This document shows positions 15,501 through 23,780 of a stretch of 64,000 bases of DNA, piece by piece. This DNA is from Bacillota bacterium (lineage in GTDB: Bacteria > Bacillota > Bacilli > Paenibacillales > Paenibacillaceae). The position numbers and the translations under genes are program-made. Location: assembly GCA_023391635.1 (NCBI GenBank), contig JAEWAQ010000030.1, positions 1-64,000 on the forward strand. The letters are read 5' to 3'. The stretch's first letter is position 1. Every line of letters begins with the position of its first letter. The notes beneath the pieces are model-generated. The model made no database searches, was not told where the DNA came from, and saw only the letters and a list, made by a program, of their open reading frames with translations.

Positions 15501-17778
15501 CCTGCGGGGTTATTTGCTGATCGAGTGGAAGCTGTTGCTTCGCGGTCCTATTTTCTGGATTTGCTGTCTGCTGTGCGGCGTCGTATTTTACTTGTTTTCC
15601 AAGAACAGTCCCTCGTCTCATAATATCGGGCAGCAGGCCATGGACCGAAGCATGTTCCTGTTCGTTCTGTTCCTGATGGGATTGCTCTTGTCCATGCATG
15701 CGGCGAGGAGAGATTTTACCACCCGGAACGGGCTCATATCGGGCGCGCTCCCTGTCCGCCAGTGGCAATTGCATGCGGCCAGGATCGTCGGTCTGTCGCT
15801 TCCCTTGACCGTTTTGGCGCTCGTCCCTGCATGCCTGTTCGCCCTCTCTGTCTTTCGGGAGGGAATTCCGATTGCCGAGGCGATGCGGGGGATTGCCGCG
15901 CTGGCTTCTTCCGTCGTTCCGGTATGGTTGGTCGTGGTCATGGGTTATGCGACAGGCTCGTTGTCGAACAAACGATGGATTTATTTGATCGGCTTGGCCG
16001 GGTTTATTGGCGCTACTTACCTGCTGCAGTTTCTGGTGCTGCAGAGGTTTCCGGGTCTATGGCTGGGGCTGCTCGATTTCACGCAATTGGATTTCTTTAC
16101 GACGCGGCTATATTCCTCGCAATGGGGCTTCATGCAGGATGAGTTATTTTGGCTTCATCGGGCCAGTTATCTCGGGTTGTTGCTTACCGTTTCATTCGTC
16201 CTGGTCATCGTGAGCATGCGCCGCCGCAAGGAGAAGCGGGGATTCGCCGTACAATGTGCGTTAGCGGGTATAATGGCTGTCCTCACCTTTGGGGTTGCGT
16301 ATTCCTACATACATGTTGCGCTTGGCAGGATGGAAGCCGTTCGCGAGGAGCTTGACTTCTATCGCGGTACGTATGAGGCAACTTATTACACGAAGGATGG
16401 CGAAGAAATCGTATCGGAAATGAAGCAGCGCGAGGAAGGCAGAAGGAGGGCATTCGAAGGGCTCGCTGCGGAGCGCTATGATCTGGCGGTATATCCGGAG
16501 AAGGATCATCGGGTGAAGATCGAGGCGTCGCTGCACATGATGAACGGGACGGGCCAAGCGTTGGAGAGATTTCCCTTGACGCTGCGGCATCTGTACACGA
16601 TCTCTTCCGTACGGATTGACGACGCGGAGGCCAAGTACGAATGGGAGCCCGGTCGCGACTATGTATGGGTGGTTCCTGCGGCGCCTATTGCGGAAAATAA
16701 GGAGGTAAAGCTTGAACTGACCTACGACGGGAAGGTGGACGGTTGGCGGTATCCGGGATTTACGGTCGGACAGTACGCGCGGGTCGCGCTGATCGATGCC
16801 GATCGCATGCTGCTGCCCGGAACCTTCGGCTGGTTCCCCATCCCGGGTATTTATCCGTTGACGGCGATGTATGAGACCTATTTCAATACGGGGATAGCCG
16901 GCGAACGCAACGAGGAAGTGCTCGCGGACAATAAATTTACACTGCCTCCAGCGGATTATCGCGTGCGGGTTATCAGCGAGCATAGGCTGAATATCGTACC
17001 TGCCGTAGGGACGATCCTATCCTCCGGCTTTAACGGGCCATCTTACGAAACGGTGCTGCAAGCGCAGCAAGCTCCCGGCTTTACGCTCGCGGCCGGTCCG
17101 TTGCGCAAGATTTCGGCGGCAAGCGAGCTTGACCTGTCGATGGTCGTCGATCGTTGGTGGATCGGGCGGGAAGCGGAATTGCGGCTTGCCGATATCGCAA
17201 AGCAGACCGAGTCGATTCAGCGCATACTGCCCGAATTGTGGCCCCGATCCGAAGGAGAAGCGGCTGACCGGATGTGGCCCGCAGCGCTGACTTTGATGAT
17301 GAGCGATTCGACTTCCCACCGCGGGTGGACAGGCCCGAATGCCGTTTACCAACCGGAGCTGGACAATGCCAGCGGGTTGGTGAACTTGACCGACAGGGAT
17401 TTGGCTGCCTACAACAGACAATATTTCAGCTCAACCTGGACAGGAATGTTGCTCGATCATTATATGGGCAAACAAGTGTTGCGCGCGCAGGGCTTCTCTT
17501 CATTGTTGTCCGCGTACTCGCTTGCCGTCCTGGAGCCGACAAGGGAACAATCGCTTCAGACGTTCAAGGATAACCTCAATCTCGTGGTGGCCAGTCTTAT
17601 GACGGGCAATAACTTATACTGGGAATACATCGAATTTTTCGAGCAATCGACGGACGAGGAATTCAAGCAATTATTGAAGGACTATTATGAGCTGGCCAGC
17701 GACGATTCTCTCTCGTATCGGGACTATATGGAGAAGGAACGAGCGTTGGTTGCCTCACGGACGAGGGGAAGCCGCTGA
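15493..17778 (+). CDS. ABC-2 type permease with large ectodomain (degenerate M1-peptidase-like)
   Basis: This 761-residue membrane protein has about six N-terminal helices spanning residues 15-285, which form an ABC-2 permease unit, followed by about 470 mostly soluble residues. The layout and sequences such as TLRHLYTISSVRIDD, ELTYDGKVDG and LLPGTFGWFPIPG resemble permease/M1-aminopeptidase fusions, but no HExxH zinc motif is present, so any peptidase activity is lost. The ATG at 15493 is chosen over 15487 because GGAGGG is then seven bases away. It overlaps the ATPase gene upstream and abuts the next membrane gene, whose ATG shares the final base of this stop. Confidence 0.72.
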   Translation: MRNLRGYLLIEWKLLLRGPIFWICCLLCGVVFYLFSKNSPSSHNIGQQAMDRSMFLFVLFLMGLLLSMHAARRDFTTRNGLISGALPVRQWQLHAARIVGLSLPLTVLALVPACLFALSVFREGIPIAEAMRGIAALASSVVPVWLVVVMGYATGSLSNKRWIYLIGLAGFIGATYLLQFLVLQRFPGLWLGLLDFTQLDFFTTRLYSSQWGFMQDELFWLHRASYLGLLLTVSFVLVIVSMRRRKEKRGFAVQCALAGIMAVLTFGVAYSYIHVALGRMEAVREELDFYRGTYEATYYTKDGEEIVSEMKQREEGRRRAFEGLAAERYDLAVYPEKDHRVKIEASLHMMNGTGQALERFPLTLRHLYTISSVRIDDAEAKYEWEPGRDYVWVVPAAPIAENKEVKLELTYDGKVDGWRYPGFTVGQYARVALIDADRMLLPGTFGWFPIPGIYPLTAMYETYFNTGIAGERNEEVLADNKFTLPPADYRVRVISEHRLNIVPAVGTILSSGFNGPSYETVLQAQQAPGFTLAAGPLRKISAASELDLSMVVDRWWIGREAELRLADIAKQTESIQRILPELWPRSEGEAADRMWPAALTLMMSDSTSHRGWTGPNAVYQPELDNASGLVNLTDRDLAAYNRQYFSSTWTGMLLDHYMGKQVLRAQGFSSLLSAYSLAVLEPTREQSLQTFKDNLNLVVASLMTGNNLYWEYIEFFEQSTDEEFKQLLKDYYELASDDSLSYRDYMEKERALVASRTRGSR

Positions 17779-18473
17779 TGACGATGTCTCCGCTGCACCG
17801 AATGCTGTATTCGGTTAAACTGATGATATCCGGCTACGGATATGGAGCGATCGTCTGTTGGGGGGGACTGCTGTTCGTCCTGATCAATGCCGATCGCTGG
17901 TCGATCGGGAACGCCGATCCGGCAACCATCGTCGCAGTGATGTCGATCGGGTTTCCGCTATTCAATATTTTGCTGTTCGCAAGCTTGTTTGCGGAGGACA
18001 TGGAGGAGCGGACATTCGGCTTGCTGTTCACGTACCCGCAGAAGGCCGCCTGGCTGCTGCTTGAACGGATTGCGCCGGCTCTGTTGCTGTCTATGCTGGT
18101 ATACTGGTCTTGCGTAGTATCCGCACACTTCGCGCTCGTCCGGTTATCTGCGGATCAAATATGGGATATCGGCAAGCAAGTGTGGCCGGCTAACCTCTAT
18201 CTTTCCATGCTGGCGCTGCTGTGCAGCCTGGCGGGCAGAGGGGTGCTGGCGGGTCTGGGCGCAGCCGCCGGCTACTGGATGCTGGAGCTCATGACGATGG
18301 GGAAGTGGACGGGGGCGTTGTTTCTTTTTCAAAATGTGTTTCATTCCCGAAAGGTTAGCGTTGCGGACAACGCCGTCTATCTAACCGCAGCTGCTGCAGT
18401 TTATATGGGGCTAATCGTTCTATTGTTCGTGTCTGGAAGAAGAAGATGGTATCGCCAGGAGGGATCGGATTGA
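17778..18473 (+). CDS. Six-helix membrane protein, probable ABC permease subunit
   Basis: This 231-residue protein is hydrophobic, with about six helices and a short cytoplasmic loop carrying LFAEDMEERTFGLLFTYPQKAAWLLLERI. That stretch between helices 2 and 3 is characteristic of ABC-2 type permeases. It begins on the last base of the preceding gene, and its stop overlaps the TTG start of the sigma factor gene. It is therefore likely a second permease subunit produced in step with the transporter and the sigma factor. No substrate can be named. Confidence 0.7.
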   Translation: MTMSPLHRMLYSVKLMISGYGYGAIVCWGGLLFVLINADRWSIGNADPATIVAVMSIGFPLFNILLFASLFAEDMEERTFGLLFTYPQKAAWLLLERIAPALLLSMLVYWSCVVSAHFALVRLSADQIWDIGKQVWPANLYLSMLALLCSLAGRGVLAGLGAAAGYWMLELMTMGKWTGALFLFQNVFHSRKVSVADNAVYLTAAAAVYMGLIVLLFVSGRRRWYRQEGSD

Positions 18474-19024
18474 CGGACGAGCAGCTGTTGGCGCAATTGC
18501 AAAAAGTCAATCCGGCAGCGCTGGAAGCGGTCATTTATCGCTACCATGAACCCGTTTATCGATATATCGCAAGACTTGTCCGTCAATCCCATCTGGCGGA
18601 GGATTTGACCCAGGAATGCTTCGCTCGCGTCTGTCTGGCGGTGAGGGACCGAAGATTGCCGCAAGCGCTGCGGCCCTGGATCTACAGGATCGCAACGAAC
18701 CTGTGCAAGGATCAGTGGAAGAAGGCCTCTTACCGGAGCGAGGTGCTGGTGGAAGATCGGCGTTTGACGGCGACGCCTGACGACAACACGGTCGCCTCGA
18801 TCCTGGATCGTCAGTGGGAGCGGGAGGAAGTGATCAGGGTGATTTCGTTGCTCGATGAAGAGAGTCGAAGCATCGTGATTCTTCGTTACTACGAGGATTT
18901 GAAGCTGCAAGAAATTGCGGAAATTGTGGACCTGCCCTTGAATACGGCGAAGTGGAAGTTGTATCAGGCGTTGAAGAAGATGGCGCGCGAGTTGGCGGGC
19001 GAGGAGGCTGCAAACGATGGATGA
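18470..19024 (+). CDS. ECF-type RNA polymerase sigma factor
   Basis: This 184-residue protein has region 2 near residues 10-80 (YRYHEPVYRYIARLVRQ, AEDLTQECFARV, PWIYRIATNLCKDQWKK) and region 4 near 115-175 (LLDEESRSIVILRYYEDLKLQEIAEIVDLPLNTAKWKLYQALKK split across the two helices). It directs RNA polymerase to a small stress regulon. The start is a TTG at 18470 preceded by GGAGGG, overlapping the previous stop as TTGA. The downstream gene overlaps by eight bases and is in the position normally held by an anti-sigma factor. Regulation of the transporter genes around it is inferred from this arrangement. Confidence 0.9.
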   Translation: MTDEQLLAQLQKVNPAALEAVIYRYHEPVYRYIARLVRQSHLAEDLTQECFARVCLAVRDRRLPQALRPWIYRIATNLCKDQWKKASYRSEVLVEDRRLTATPDDNTVASILDRQWEREEVIRVISLLDEESRSIVILRYYEDLKLQEIAEIVDLPLNTAKWKLYQALKKMARELAGEEAANDG

Positions 19025-19910
19025 TCGGTTGACCGAGATATTATCCGAACTAAAGCGTGAGGCCGCCGAAGAACCGGGCGAATATGAGCCTTGGACGTAC
19101 GAGGAGCGGCAGCGTCTCACAGCACTGCTGCCCCGATACACGGTAGCATCGCCGACTCGCCGGCAGACTGCCGCGTTAATCGATCGTGTGCTGCCGCTTC
19201 TGGACGACGGACCTGTCGTAGCGGATCAAGGGGACAGGCAATCGGGCGGCAAACTGGCGACGGGCGCCCGCTGGCTCATTCCGCAATTTCAATTGTTGTC
19301 CGTCTGGTTCTGGGTCGGATCCGTTATGGCGATCGGCATCAGCTTGCTCTGCATCGAACCGTTCGCCGCGCTGGATCTGCCTGTGCATACGAATCCGGTC
19401 GTGCTGGCGGCTCCGTTGCTGTCCCTGGTTGCGGTCGCCTATGCTTGCCGATCTTACGGGACCCCGATGTACGAACTGGAATTATCGTTTCCCTCGACGC
19501 CGGCGCAGTGGGTCATGGGAAAAATTTCTTCCGTTCTCGCCGGTTACATCGTGTTGTTCTCGGTCGCGAGTTTGATAACGACATGGAACGATCTCTCCTT
19601 GATTTTGCCTTTTACGGTAAGTTGGTTAGTGCCCCTCTGCTTATATAGCGTGTTGACCGTTCTGTTGCTTATGCGTGTGGGAGTGACAGGGGCGACCATC
19701 GTGATGATCTTGCTCTGGCTCAGCCAGGCACTGCTTCGGGAACGGCTTGGCATGTTCTACTGGCTCGGCGATTGGAATGCCCCGTACTTTGCATCCAGCA
19801 AAGCGATGGGCGGTATGTTGACGCTGCTGGCTGTTGTTTACATGGCTTACCGGCTAAGGAGAAGTTCGACAGGGGCTGCAATCCCTCAAGCGAGCGGAGG
19901 CGTATCATGA
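19017..19910 (+). CDS. Membrane protein in the anti-sigma position
   Basis: This 297-residue protein has about 85 cytoplasmic N-terminal residues (acidic, LTEILSELKREAAEEPGEYEPW) followed by about six hydrophobic segments. The loop MYELELSFPSTPAQWVMGKI resembles the coupling region of ABC-2 permeases. It overlaps the sigma factor gene by eight bases and the downstream ATPase by four (ATGA). Position suggests an anti-sigma factor and topology suggests a permease, and it could be both, sequestering the sigma factor through its N-terminal tail. The usual zinc-binding HxxxCxxC anti-sigma motif is absent. Function is unproven. Confidence 0.6.
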   Translation: MDDRLTEILSELKREAAEEPGEYEPWTYEERQRLTALLPRYTVASPTRRQTAALIDRVLPLLDDGPVVADQGDRQSGGKLATGARWLIPQFQLLSVWFWVGSVMAIGISLLCIEPFAALDLPVHTNPVVLAAPLLSLVAVAYACRSYGTPMYELELSFPSTPAQWVMGKISSVLAGYIVLFSVASLITTWNDLSLILPFTVSWLVPLCLYSVLTVLLLMRVGVTGATIVMILLWLSQALLRERLGMFYWLGDWNAPYFASSKAMGGMLTLLAVVYMAYRLRRSSTGAAIPQASGGVS

Positions 19911-20551
19911 ATCAGTTGATGATGAGAGAGGTCATCTTCAGACACCCTCAAGCCAACAATTTCAAGCTGCAGCCTGTCAGTTTGACGTTGTCAGCTGGAT
20001 TATACTATTTGCTCGGCAACAATGGCAGCGGCAAAACCACGTTGTTGAAAGGTCTTGCGGGCATTGCGCCCGTGTACGGGGGCAATCTTCGCTTGATCCT
20101 GGACAATCGGCCGATGCACATAGCGGAGTACAAGCGATACATGGGATATTCGCCGCAGGAAGTTGCCATCCACCCGCAGCTAACCGTTCATCAGTATTTG
20201 AAATATATCGCCAGGATGAGACTGCTGCCGGAATCGGCCATCGGCGCCAGAATCCGCGAGCTGATCCGACAGTTCGGGTTGTCGGAAGATGCAGGCGCGA
20301 AGACCGGCCAATTGTCCGTCGGCAAGAAGAAGCGCCTTATGCTGGCGCAGGCGATGCTGGCCGATCCCAAGCTTCTGCTTGTCGATGAGCCTTTCGCTCA
20401 TATCGACATTGAAGGACAAGCGCAAATGCGAAGCTGGCTCGCTGAAGAGGGACAACGGCGCATCATCATTGCCGCGCACCATCCTTCTGACGGTCTGGCA
20501 GTGGAGGGCAACGTTCTGACGCTAAGGGAAGGACGGCTCTGCGGACCGTGA
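19907..20551 (+). CDS. ABC transporter ATP-binding protein
   Basis: This compact 214-residue ATPase is the second of the cassette. Walker A is GNNGSGKTT, the Q-loop is GYSPQEVAIHPQLTVHQYLKYIARMR, the signature is degenerate (QLSVGKKKRLMLAQAM, with SVGKK in place of LSGGQ), Walker B is LLLVDEPFAHID, and the switch histidine is in AAHHPSDG. The ATG at 19907 overlaps the previous stop and has GGAGG upstream. It probably pairs with the membrane protein encoded just before it. The altered signature motif may lower ATPase activity and make this unit a sensor rather than an exporter. Confidence 0.85.
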   Translation: MNQLMMREVIFRHPQANNFKLQPVSLTLSAGLYYLLGNNGSGKTTLLKGLAGIAPVYGGNLRLILDNRPMHIAEYKRYMGYSPQEVAIHPQLTVHQYLKYIARMRLLPESAIGARIRELIRQFGLSEDAGAKTGQLSVGKKKRLMLAQAMLADPKLLLVDEPFAHIDIEGQAQMRSWLAEEGQRRIIIAAHHPSDGLAVEGNVLTLREGRLCGP

Positions 20552-20627
20552 AGGTGATGCCGCGGCACTGGAGATTTGTGGCGGCTCCATAACCGCTTTA
20601 AGCCTGGCGATCACTGGCCGGAAAATA

Positions 20628-20653
20628 AAACAACCCGCCCGGGCGGGTTGTTT
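20628..20653. terminator. Bidirectional terminator between the ABC cassette and helD
   Basis: A perfect 26-bp palindrome, AAACAACCCGCCC and its reverse complement, lies between convergent genes. It is flanked by an A-rich stretch on the left and TTT on the right, so it can end transcription from both sides. Confidence 0.85.
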
Positions 20654-20661
20654 CAGCGGCG

Positions 20662-22863
20662 TTATAGAATACCGCCTGAATCCCCTGCGACCAAAGGCGT
20701 GAGCGTTCCCTCGTGCAGCAACGTCAGCCGGTGCAACGCGCGGGTGCAGGCGACGTAGAGCAGCTTGGCGTCCTGCTGGTTGGCGGCATAGTGCGCGTCA
20801 TCGGCATCGGCGATCAAGACGGCGTCGAACTCGAGCCCCTTGGCGAGATAGACGGGTACGACCGACACGCCGCCGCCGTAGCGGGTCTGGCCTTCGGCGA
20901 CCAGACGAGCGTCCACGCCGGCAGCTTCCAGTTTTGCGGCAAGAGAGCGGCAGTTGTCGTCAGTTCGAGCGACGATGGCGATCGTCTGCATGCCGCGCTC
21001 GCGATTGTCCGCGATGAAATCCGCGATCACGCGAATGCGCTCTTGGCCGGAAGCGACATCGATCAGCTTCACCGGCTCGCCGCTGCGGAACACCGGCTCG
21101 GCCGGGGGCAGCGAAGTGCCCGTATGCGGCAAGATGCGGTTGGCGAACGCGATGATCTCCAGCGTGGAGCGGTAACTCATCCGCAGTTCGTGATAGGCGC
21201 TGCGATCCTCCGGGAACACCTCCTTGAACTCTTCCCAGCGTGCGATCCCTCTGTAAGCATGAATCCCTTGCGCCAAGTCGCCGAGAATCGTAAACGACGG
21301 CTCCGCCATCATCGTATTCAGCAACGCGATCTGAAATGGCGATATGTCTTGCGCCTCGTCGAGTACGACGTGGTCGAACATCTCTCCCGGGCCGTGGAAC
21401 CGCCGGTGAATCCAGACGAGAGCCGCCAAATCTTCCGGCATGACCGTACCTTTCTTGAGTGAAGCTTTCGTTGACGCGGCAACCGCGTCCGGCATCCACT
21501 CCGGCGCCTGTGCGAACAGTGAACGGTAGAACGCGAGCGGACTCGCTTCCGGCAGCCGCTTCGCGAACGCCTTGAGTCGCTGTTTGCCCATCTTGGCCCG
21601 ATCTTTGCGAATTCGCGCATCGCCGATCTCTTTCAACTGCATCTCCAGCCAGCGGTTCATCCGGCCAAGCAGCCGTTCTCGCCGCTTGGCCAGCGGATAG
21701 TGGCGATACTCGACGTCGAACCACTCCCGGATCAGATTGGCCGTCAGCACGCAGCGATCCCAAGCTTCAAAGTCTGCGTCGGTGAGATATTCCGCCTCCA
21801 AGCGGACCAATTCCGCATCCAGCCAATCCCGATAGCGCAGCGAACCCTTGAGGCGCCCGGGCACCTTGTCGTCCAACGCCGGCCTGCCTCCTTCCAGCGA
21901 GAACCACGAACGGCCTTCCCCGGAATCCGCCGCCAGCGTCACTTCGTCCTCAAGCCGGTCCAGTGCCCATTCCGCGAATGTCGTCTGCCGCACGTTGCCG
22001 ACGCCGAGTTCCGGCAGCACGCCGGAGATATAGTCCAGGAACATGGAGTTTGGAGCGAAGATGACCATCCGTTCCGCCTTGATCTGCCCCTGATATTGAT
22101 AGAGCAGAAAGGCCAGTCGATGCAGCGCGACCGTCGTCTTGCCCGAACCGGCGGCGCCCTGGATAATTAAGGCCAGGTTGCGCGGCGCGCGGATGATCCG
22201 GTCCTGCTCGGCCTGGATCGTCGAGACGATATCCCGCAGTCGGTTGTCCTTCTTCTCGCCGAGCCGGTACAGCAGGAACTCGTCGCCGATCCCCAGGTTG
22301 TCTCCGCCCCGAACGTAACTCTCCACGACTCGCTGCAACATTTTATCGCGGATTTGCAAATTTCTTTTTCGATGAACTTCGCCTTCGATCGTGCCTTCCG
22401 GGGCTTCGTATTGTACAGCGTTGTCCCCTCCGGTGAACGAATAGAAGAGGCTTGCGACCGGTGCCCGCCAATCGACGATATAGGGCTCGCCCGTGTCGCC
22501 GCGGTCCATGCCGCGCTTGCCGATATAAAGCGGAGCTGCCTGCGGGTGCCCATGCTCCCGAAAATCCAGTCTGCCGAAATAAGGCTCCGCGCCCAGCACG
22601 GCCATCCTTTGCCGCGTTTCCTCCCGTTTTCCTTCCAGCAGCTGTTCCACGAAGTCGTCGCCGTAGTAGACAGGTCCGATCGCCGCGCGCTGCCGCTCGA
22701 TTTCCGAGAAGGTCTCCAGCAGCCGTTCCCGTTCGTCGCGGAATACCTCGGATAATGCATTCGTGTCGCTCGTATTCGCGCCTGGCTTCCTGTTCGTCTT
22801 CATCTCTGAATCCGTCACTGGACTTGTCTTCGCATTCGTCCTATTCGCACTCGTCTCCGTCAC
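20662..22863 (-). CDS. helD: RNA polymerase recycling motor HelD (UvrD-like ATPase)
   Basis: This 733-residue superfamily 1 ATPase releases stalled RNA polymerase from DNA using ATP. The N-terminal domain carries the HelD-specific block PYFGRLDF, YIGKRGM and DWRAPVASLFYSF, which distinguishes it from UvrD or PcrA helicases. Walker A is GAAGSGKTT (near 236-244), Walker B lies in FDHVVLDEAQDISPFQ, and the C-terminal motifs are LRMSYRST and YLAKGLEFDAVLI. The frame is open to 22917, but the GTG at 22863 is preferred because GAGGAGG sits seven bases upstream. Length is close to the usual 740-780 residues. Confidence 0.9.
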   Translation of the reverse strand: MTETSANRTNAKTSPVTDSEMKTNRKPGANTSDTNALSEVFRDERERLLETFSEIERQRAAIGPVYYGDDFVEQLLEGKREETRQRMAVLGAEPYFGRLDFREHGHPQAAPLYIGKRGMDRGDTGEPYIVDWRAPVASLFYSFTGGDNAVQYEAPEGTIEGEVHRKRNLQIRDKMLQRVVESYVRGGDNLGIGDEFLLYRLGEKKDNRLRDIVSTIQAEQDRIIRAPRNLALIIQGAAGSGKTTVALHRLAFLLYQYQGQIKAERMVIFAPNSMFLDYISGVLPELGVGNVRQTTFAEWALDRLEDEVTLAADSGEGRSWFSLEGGRPALDDKVPGRLKGSLRYRDWLDAELVRLEAEYLTDADFEAWDRCVLTANLIREWFDVEYRHYPLAKRRERLLGRMNRWLEMQLKEIGDARIRKDRAKMGKQRLKAFAKRLPEASPLAFYRSLFAQAPEWMPDAVAASTKASLKKGTVMPEDLAALVWIHRRFHGPGEMFDHVVLDEAQDISPFQIALLNTMMAEPSFTILGDLAQGIHAYRGIARWEEFKEVFPEDRSAYHELRMSYRSTLEIIAFANRILPHTGTSLPPAEPVFRSGEPVKLIDVASGQERIRVIADFIADNRERGMQTIAIVARTDDNCRSLAAKLEAAGVDARLVAEGQTRYGGGVSVVPVYLAKGLEFDAVLIADADDAHYAANQQDAKLLYVACTRALHRLTLLHEGTLTPLVAGDSGGIL

Positions 22864-22933
22864 TTGCGTTCCTCCTCTGCCGTTCATTCGATTGGCGCCA
22901 GTAACCATTGTGCACAAAAACCGCGAAAAAGAA

Positions 22934-22962
22934 TAGACTTATGTTTTGCTTTTTGGTATGAT
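22934..22962 (+). promoter_or_regulatory. Candidate promoter of ywhD
   Basis: TAGACT (22934-22939) and TATGAT (22957-22962) are 17 bp apart, giving a moderate sigma-A promoter with transcript start near 22969. A LexA-like box lies just downstream at 22991-23004. Confidence 0.35.
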
Positions 22963-22990
22963 GTTGGTTATCGGATTGCCTAAAAAAGTT

Positions 22991-23004
22991 AGAACAAGCG
23001 TTCG
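22991..23004. promoter_or_regulatory. LexA (SOS) box-like palindrome
   Basis: AGAACAAGCGTTCG matches the Bacillus LexA consensus CGAACRNRYGTTYG at every position except the first. It lies between divergent helD and ywhD, about 20-35 bases after the predicted ywhD transcript start, where a bound repressor would block elongation. Confidence 0.45.
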
Positions 23005-23026
23005 TATGGGGAAATCAACATTCAAT

Positions 23027-23073
23027 CAGGCGGGCAAGGACCTTCTTCGGGGGATCCCTGGCCCGTTTTTTTA
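23027..23073 (+). terminator. Leader terminator/attenuator upstream of ywhD
   Basis: CGGGCAAGGA near 23032 can pair with TCCCTGGCCCG near 23055, followed immediately by TTTTTTT. It lies inside the transcript leader, before the ribosome site of ywhD, so it would either end readthrough from the SOS-box promoter or act as an attenuator. Confidence 0.5.
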
Positions 23074-23094
23074 GCGGAGGTGCGAGTACGCGTG

Positions 23095-23607
23095 ATGGAG
23101 AACAGCAACGAAAAGCCGACTGAGAAGAAGAAATTGTCGCTCAACGTCGTCAGCAGCAAGCCGCATCGGGGGTTCGGCGCGGGCACGATCGATTTGAGCC
23201 AGGTAGCCTGCGTCATTATCGACCGAGGCGAGGCCTACATTGACGTCGGAGCGATGCACGCGAAGAGCAAGATCGAGCGGGGCATCAAATTTTCGCCGAA
23301 CAAGGAAGACGTCCCGAACGGCCGATCGGCTTGGATTGCGTGGGTGGCAGTGGATCGCGGAGAGCAAGGCAGTTACTATGCGGGCGTAACGACTTGCGAG
23401 ATGTTGGTCGACGAAGAAGCGCGGCGGGGATGGAAGGTGCTGGCCGACCACGTTAACCGGCTCGACGCGGCGCTCAAGCGCAAAATTATGCTCGACAACG
23501 TGGGACCGGCGGAAAAGGCAGCTTTGAAAAAGCTGCTTATGGCGCACAATGCCGAATGGTGGGAACACTCATCGGATACGCTGAAGGAAATGCTGGATGC
23601 GGAATAA
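23095..23607 (+). CDS. ywhD: YwhD family protein
   Basis: This 170-residue protein matches Bacillus YwhD in length and in sequences such as GGTID-like GFGAGTIDLS, VIIDRGEAYIDVGAMHAKSKIERGIKF, WIAWVAVDR and LADHVNRLDAALKR. The family is common in Bacillales and its role is not established. The ATG at 23095 begins MENSNEK; an in-frame GTG sits just before it and GGAGGTG lies 12 bases upstream. The gene is followed by a good terminator and stands alone. Confidence 0.8.
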   Translation: MENSNEKPTEKKKLSLNVVSSKPHRGFGAGTIDLSQVACVIIDRGEAYIDVGAMHAKSKIERGIKFSPNKEDVPNGRSAWIAWVAVDRGEQGSYYAGVTTCEMLVDEEARRGWKVLADHVNRLDAALKRKIMLDNVGPAEKAALKKLLMAHNAEWWEHSSDTLKEMLDAE

Positions 23608-23619
23608 CGGTAACGACGG

Positions 23620-23646
23620 AACCCTGGCGAATCGCCGGGGTTTTGC
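23620..23646 (+). terminator. Terminator of ywhD
   Basis: AACCCTGGCG and CGCCGGGGTT form a ten-pair stem with one G-U pair and a three-base loop, followed by TTTTGC. It starts 13 bases after the ywhD stop. Confidence 0.75.
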
Positions 23647-23780
23647 TATAGTCGGGGGAGGTGCTGCGGCAGGAGCAGCGGTGGATGTATCAGATGGGAT
23701 GACACTGTTCTATTCGGAGCAGAGAGTGAGAGCGCCGGACAAGGTGCCGCTGCACCGAACTGCTCGGTGTAGTGGCAGCC

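Noticed and set aside
20713..21462. Open frame opposite helD
   Set aside because: It lies wholly inside a well-supported gene and resembles no protein family.
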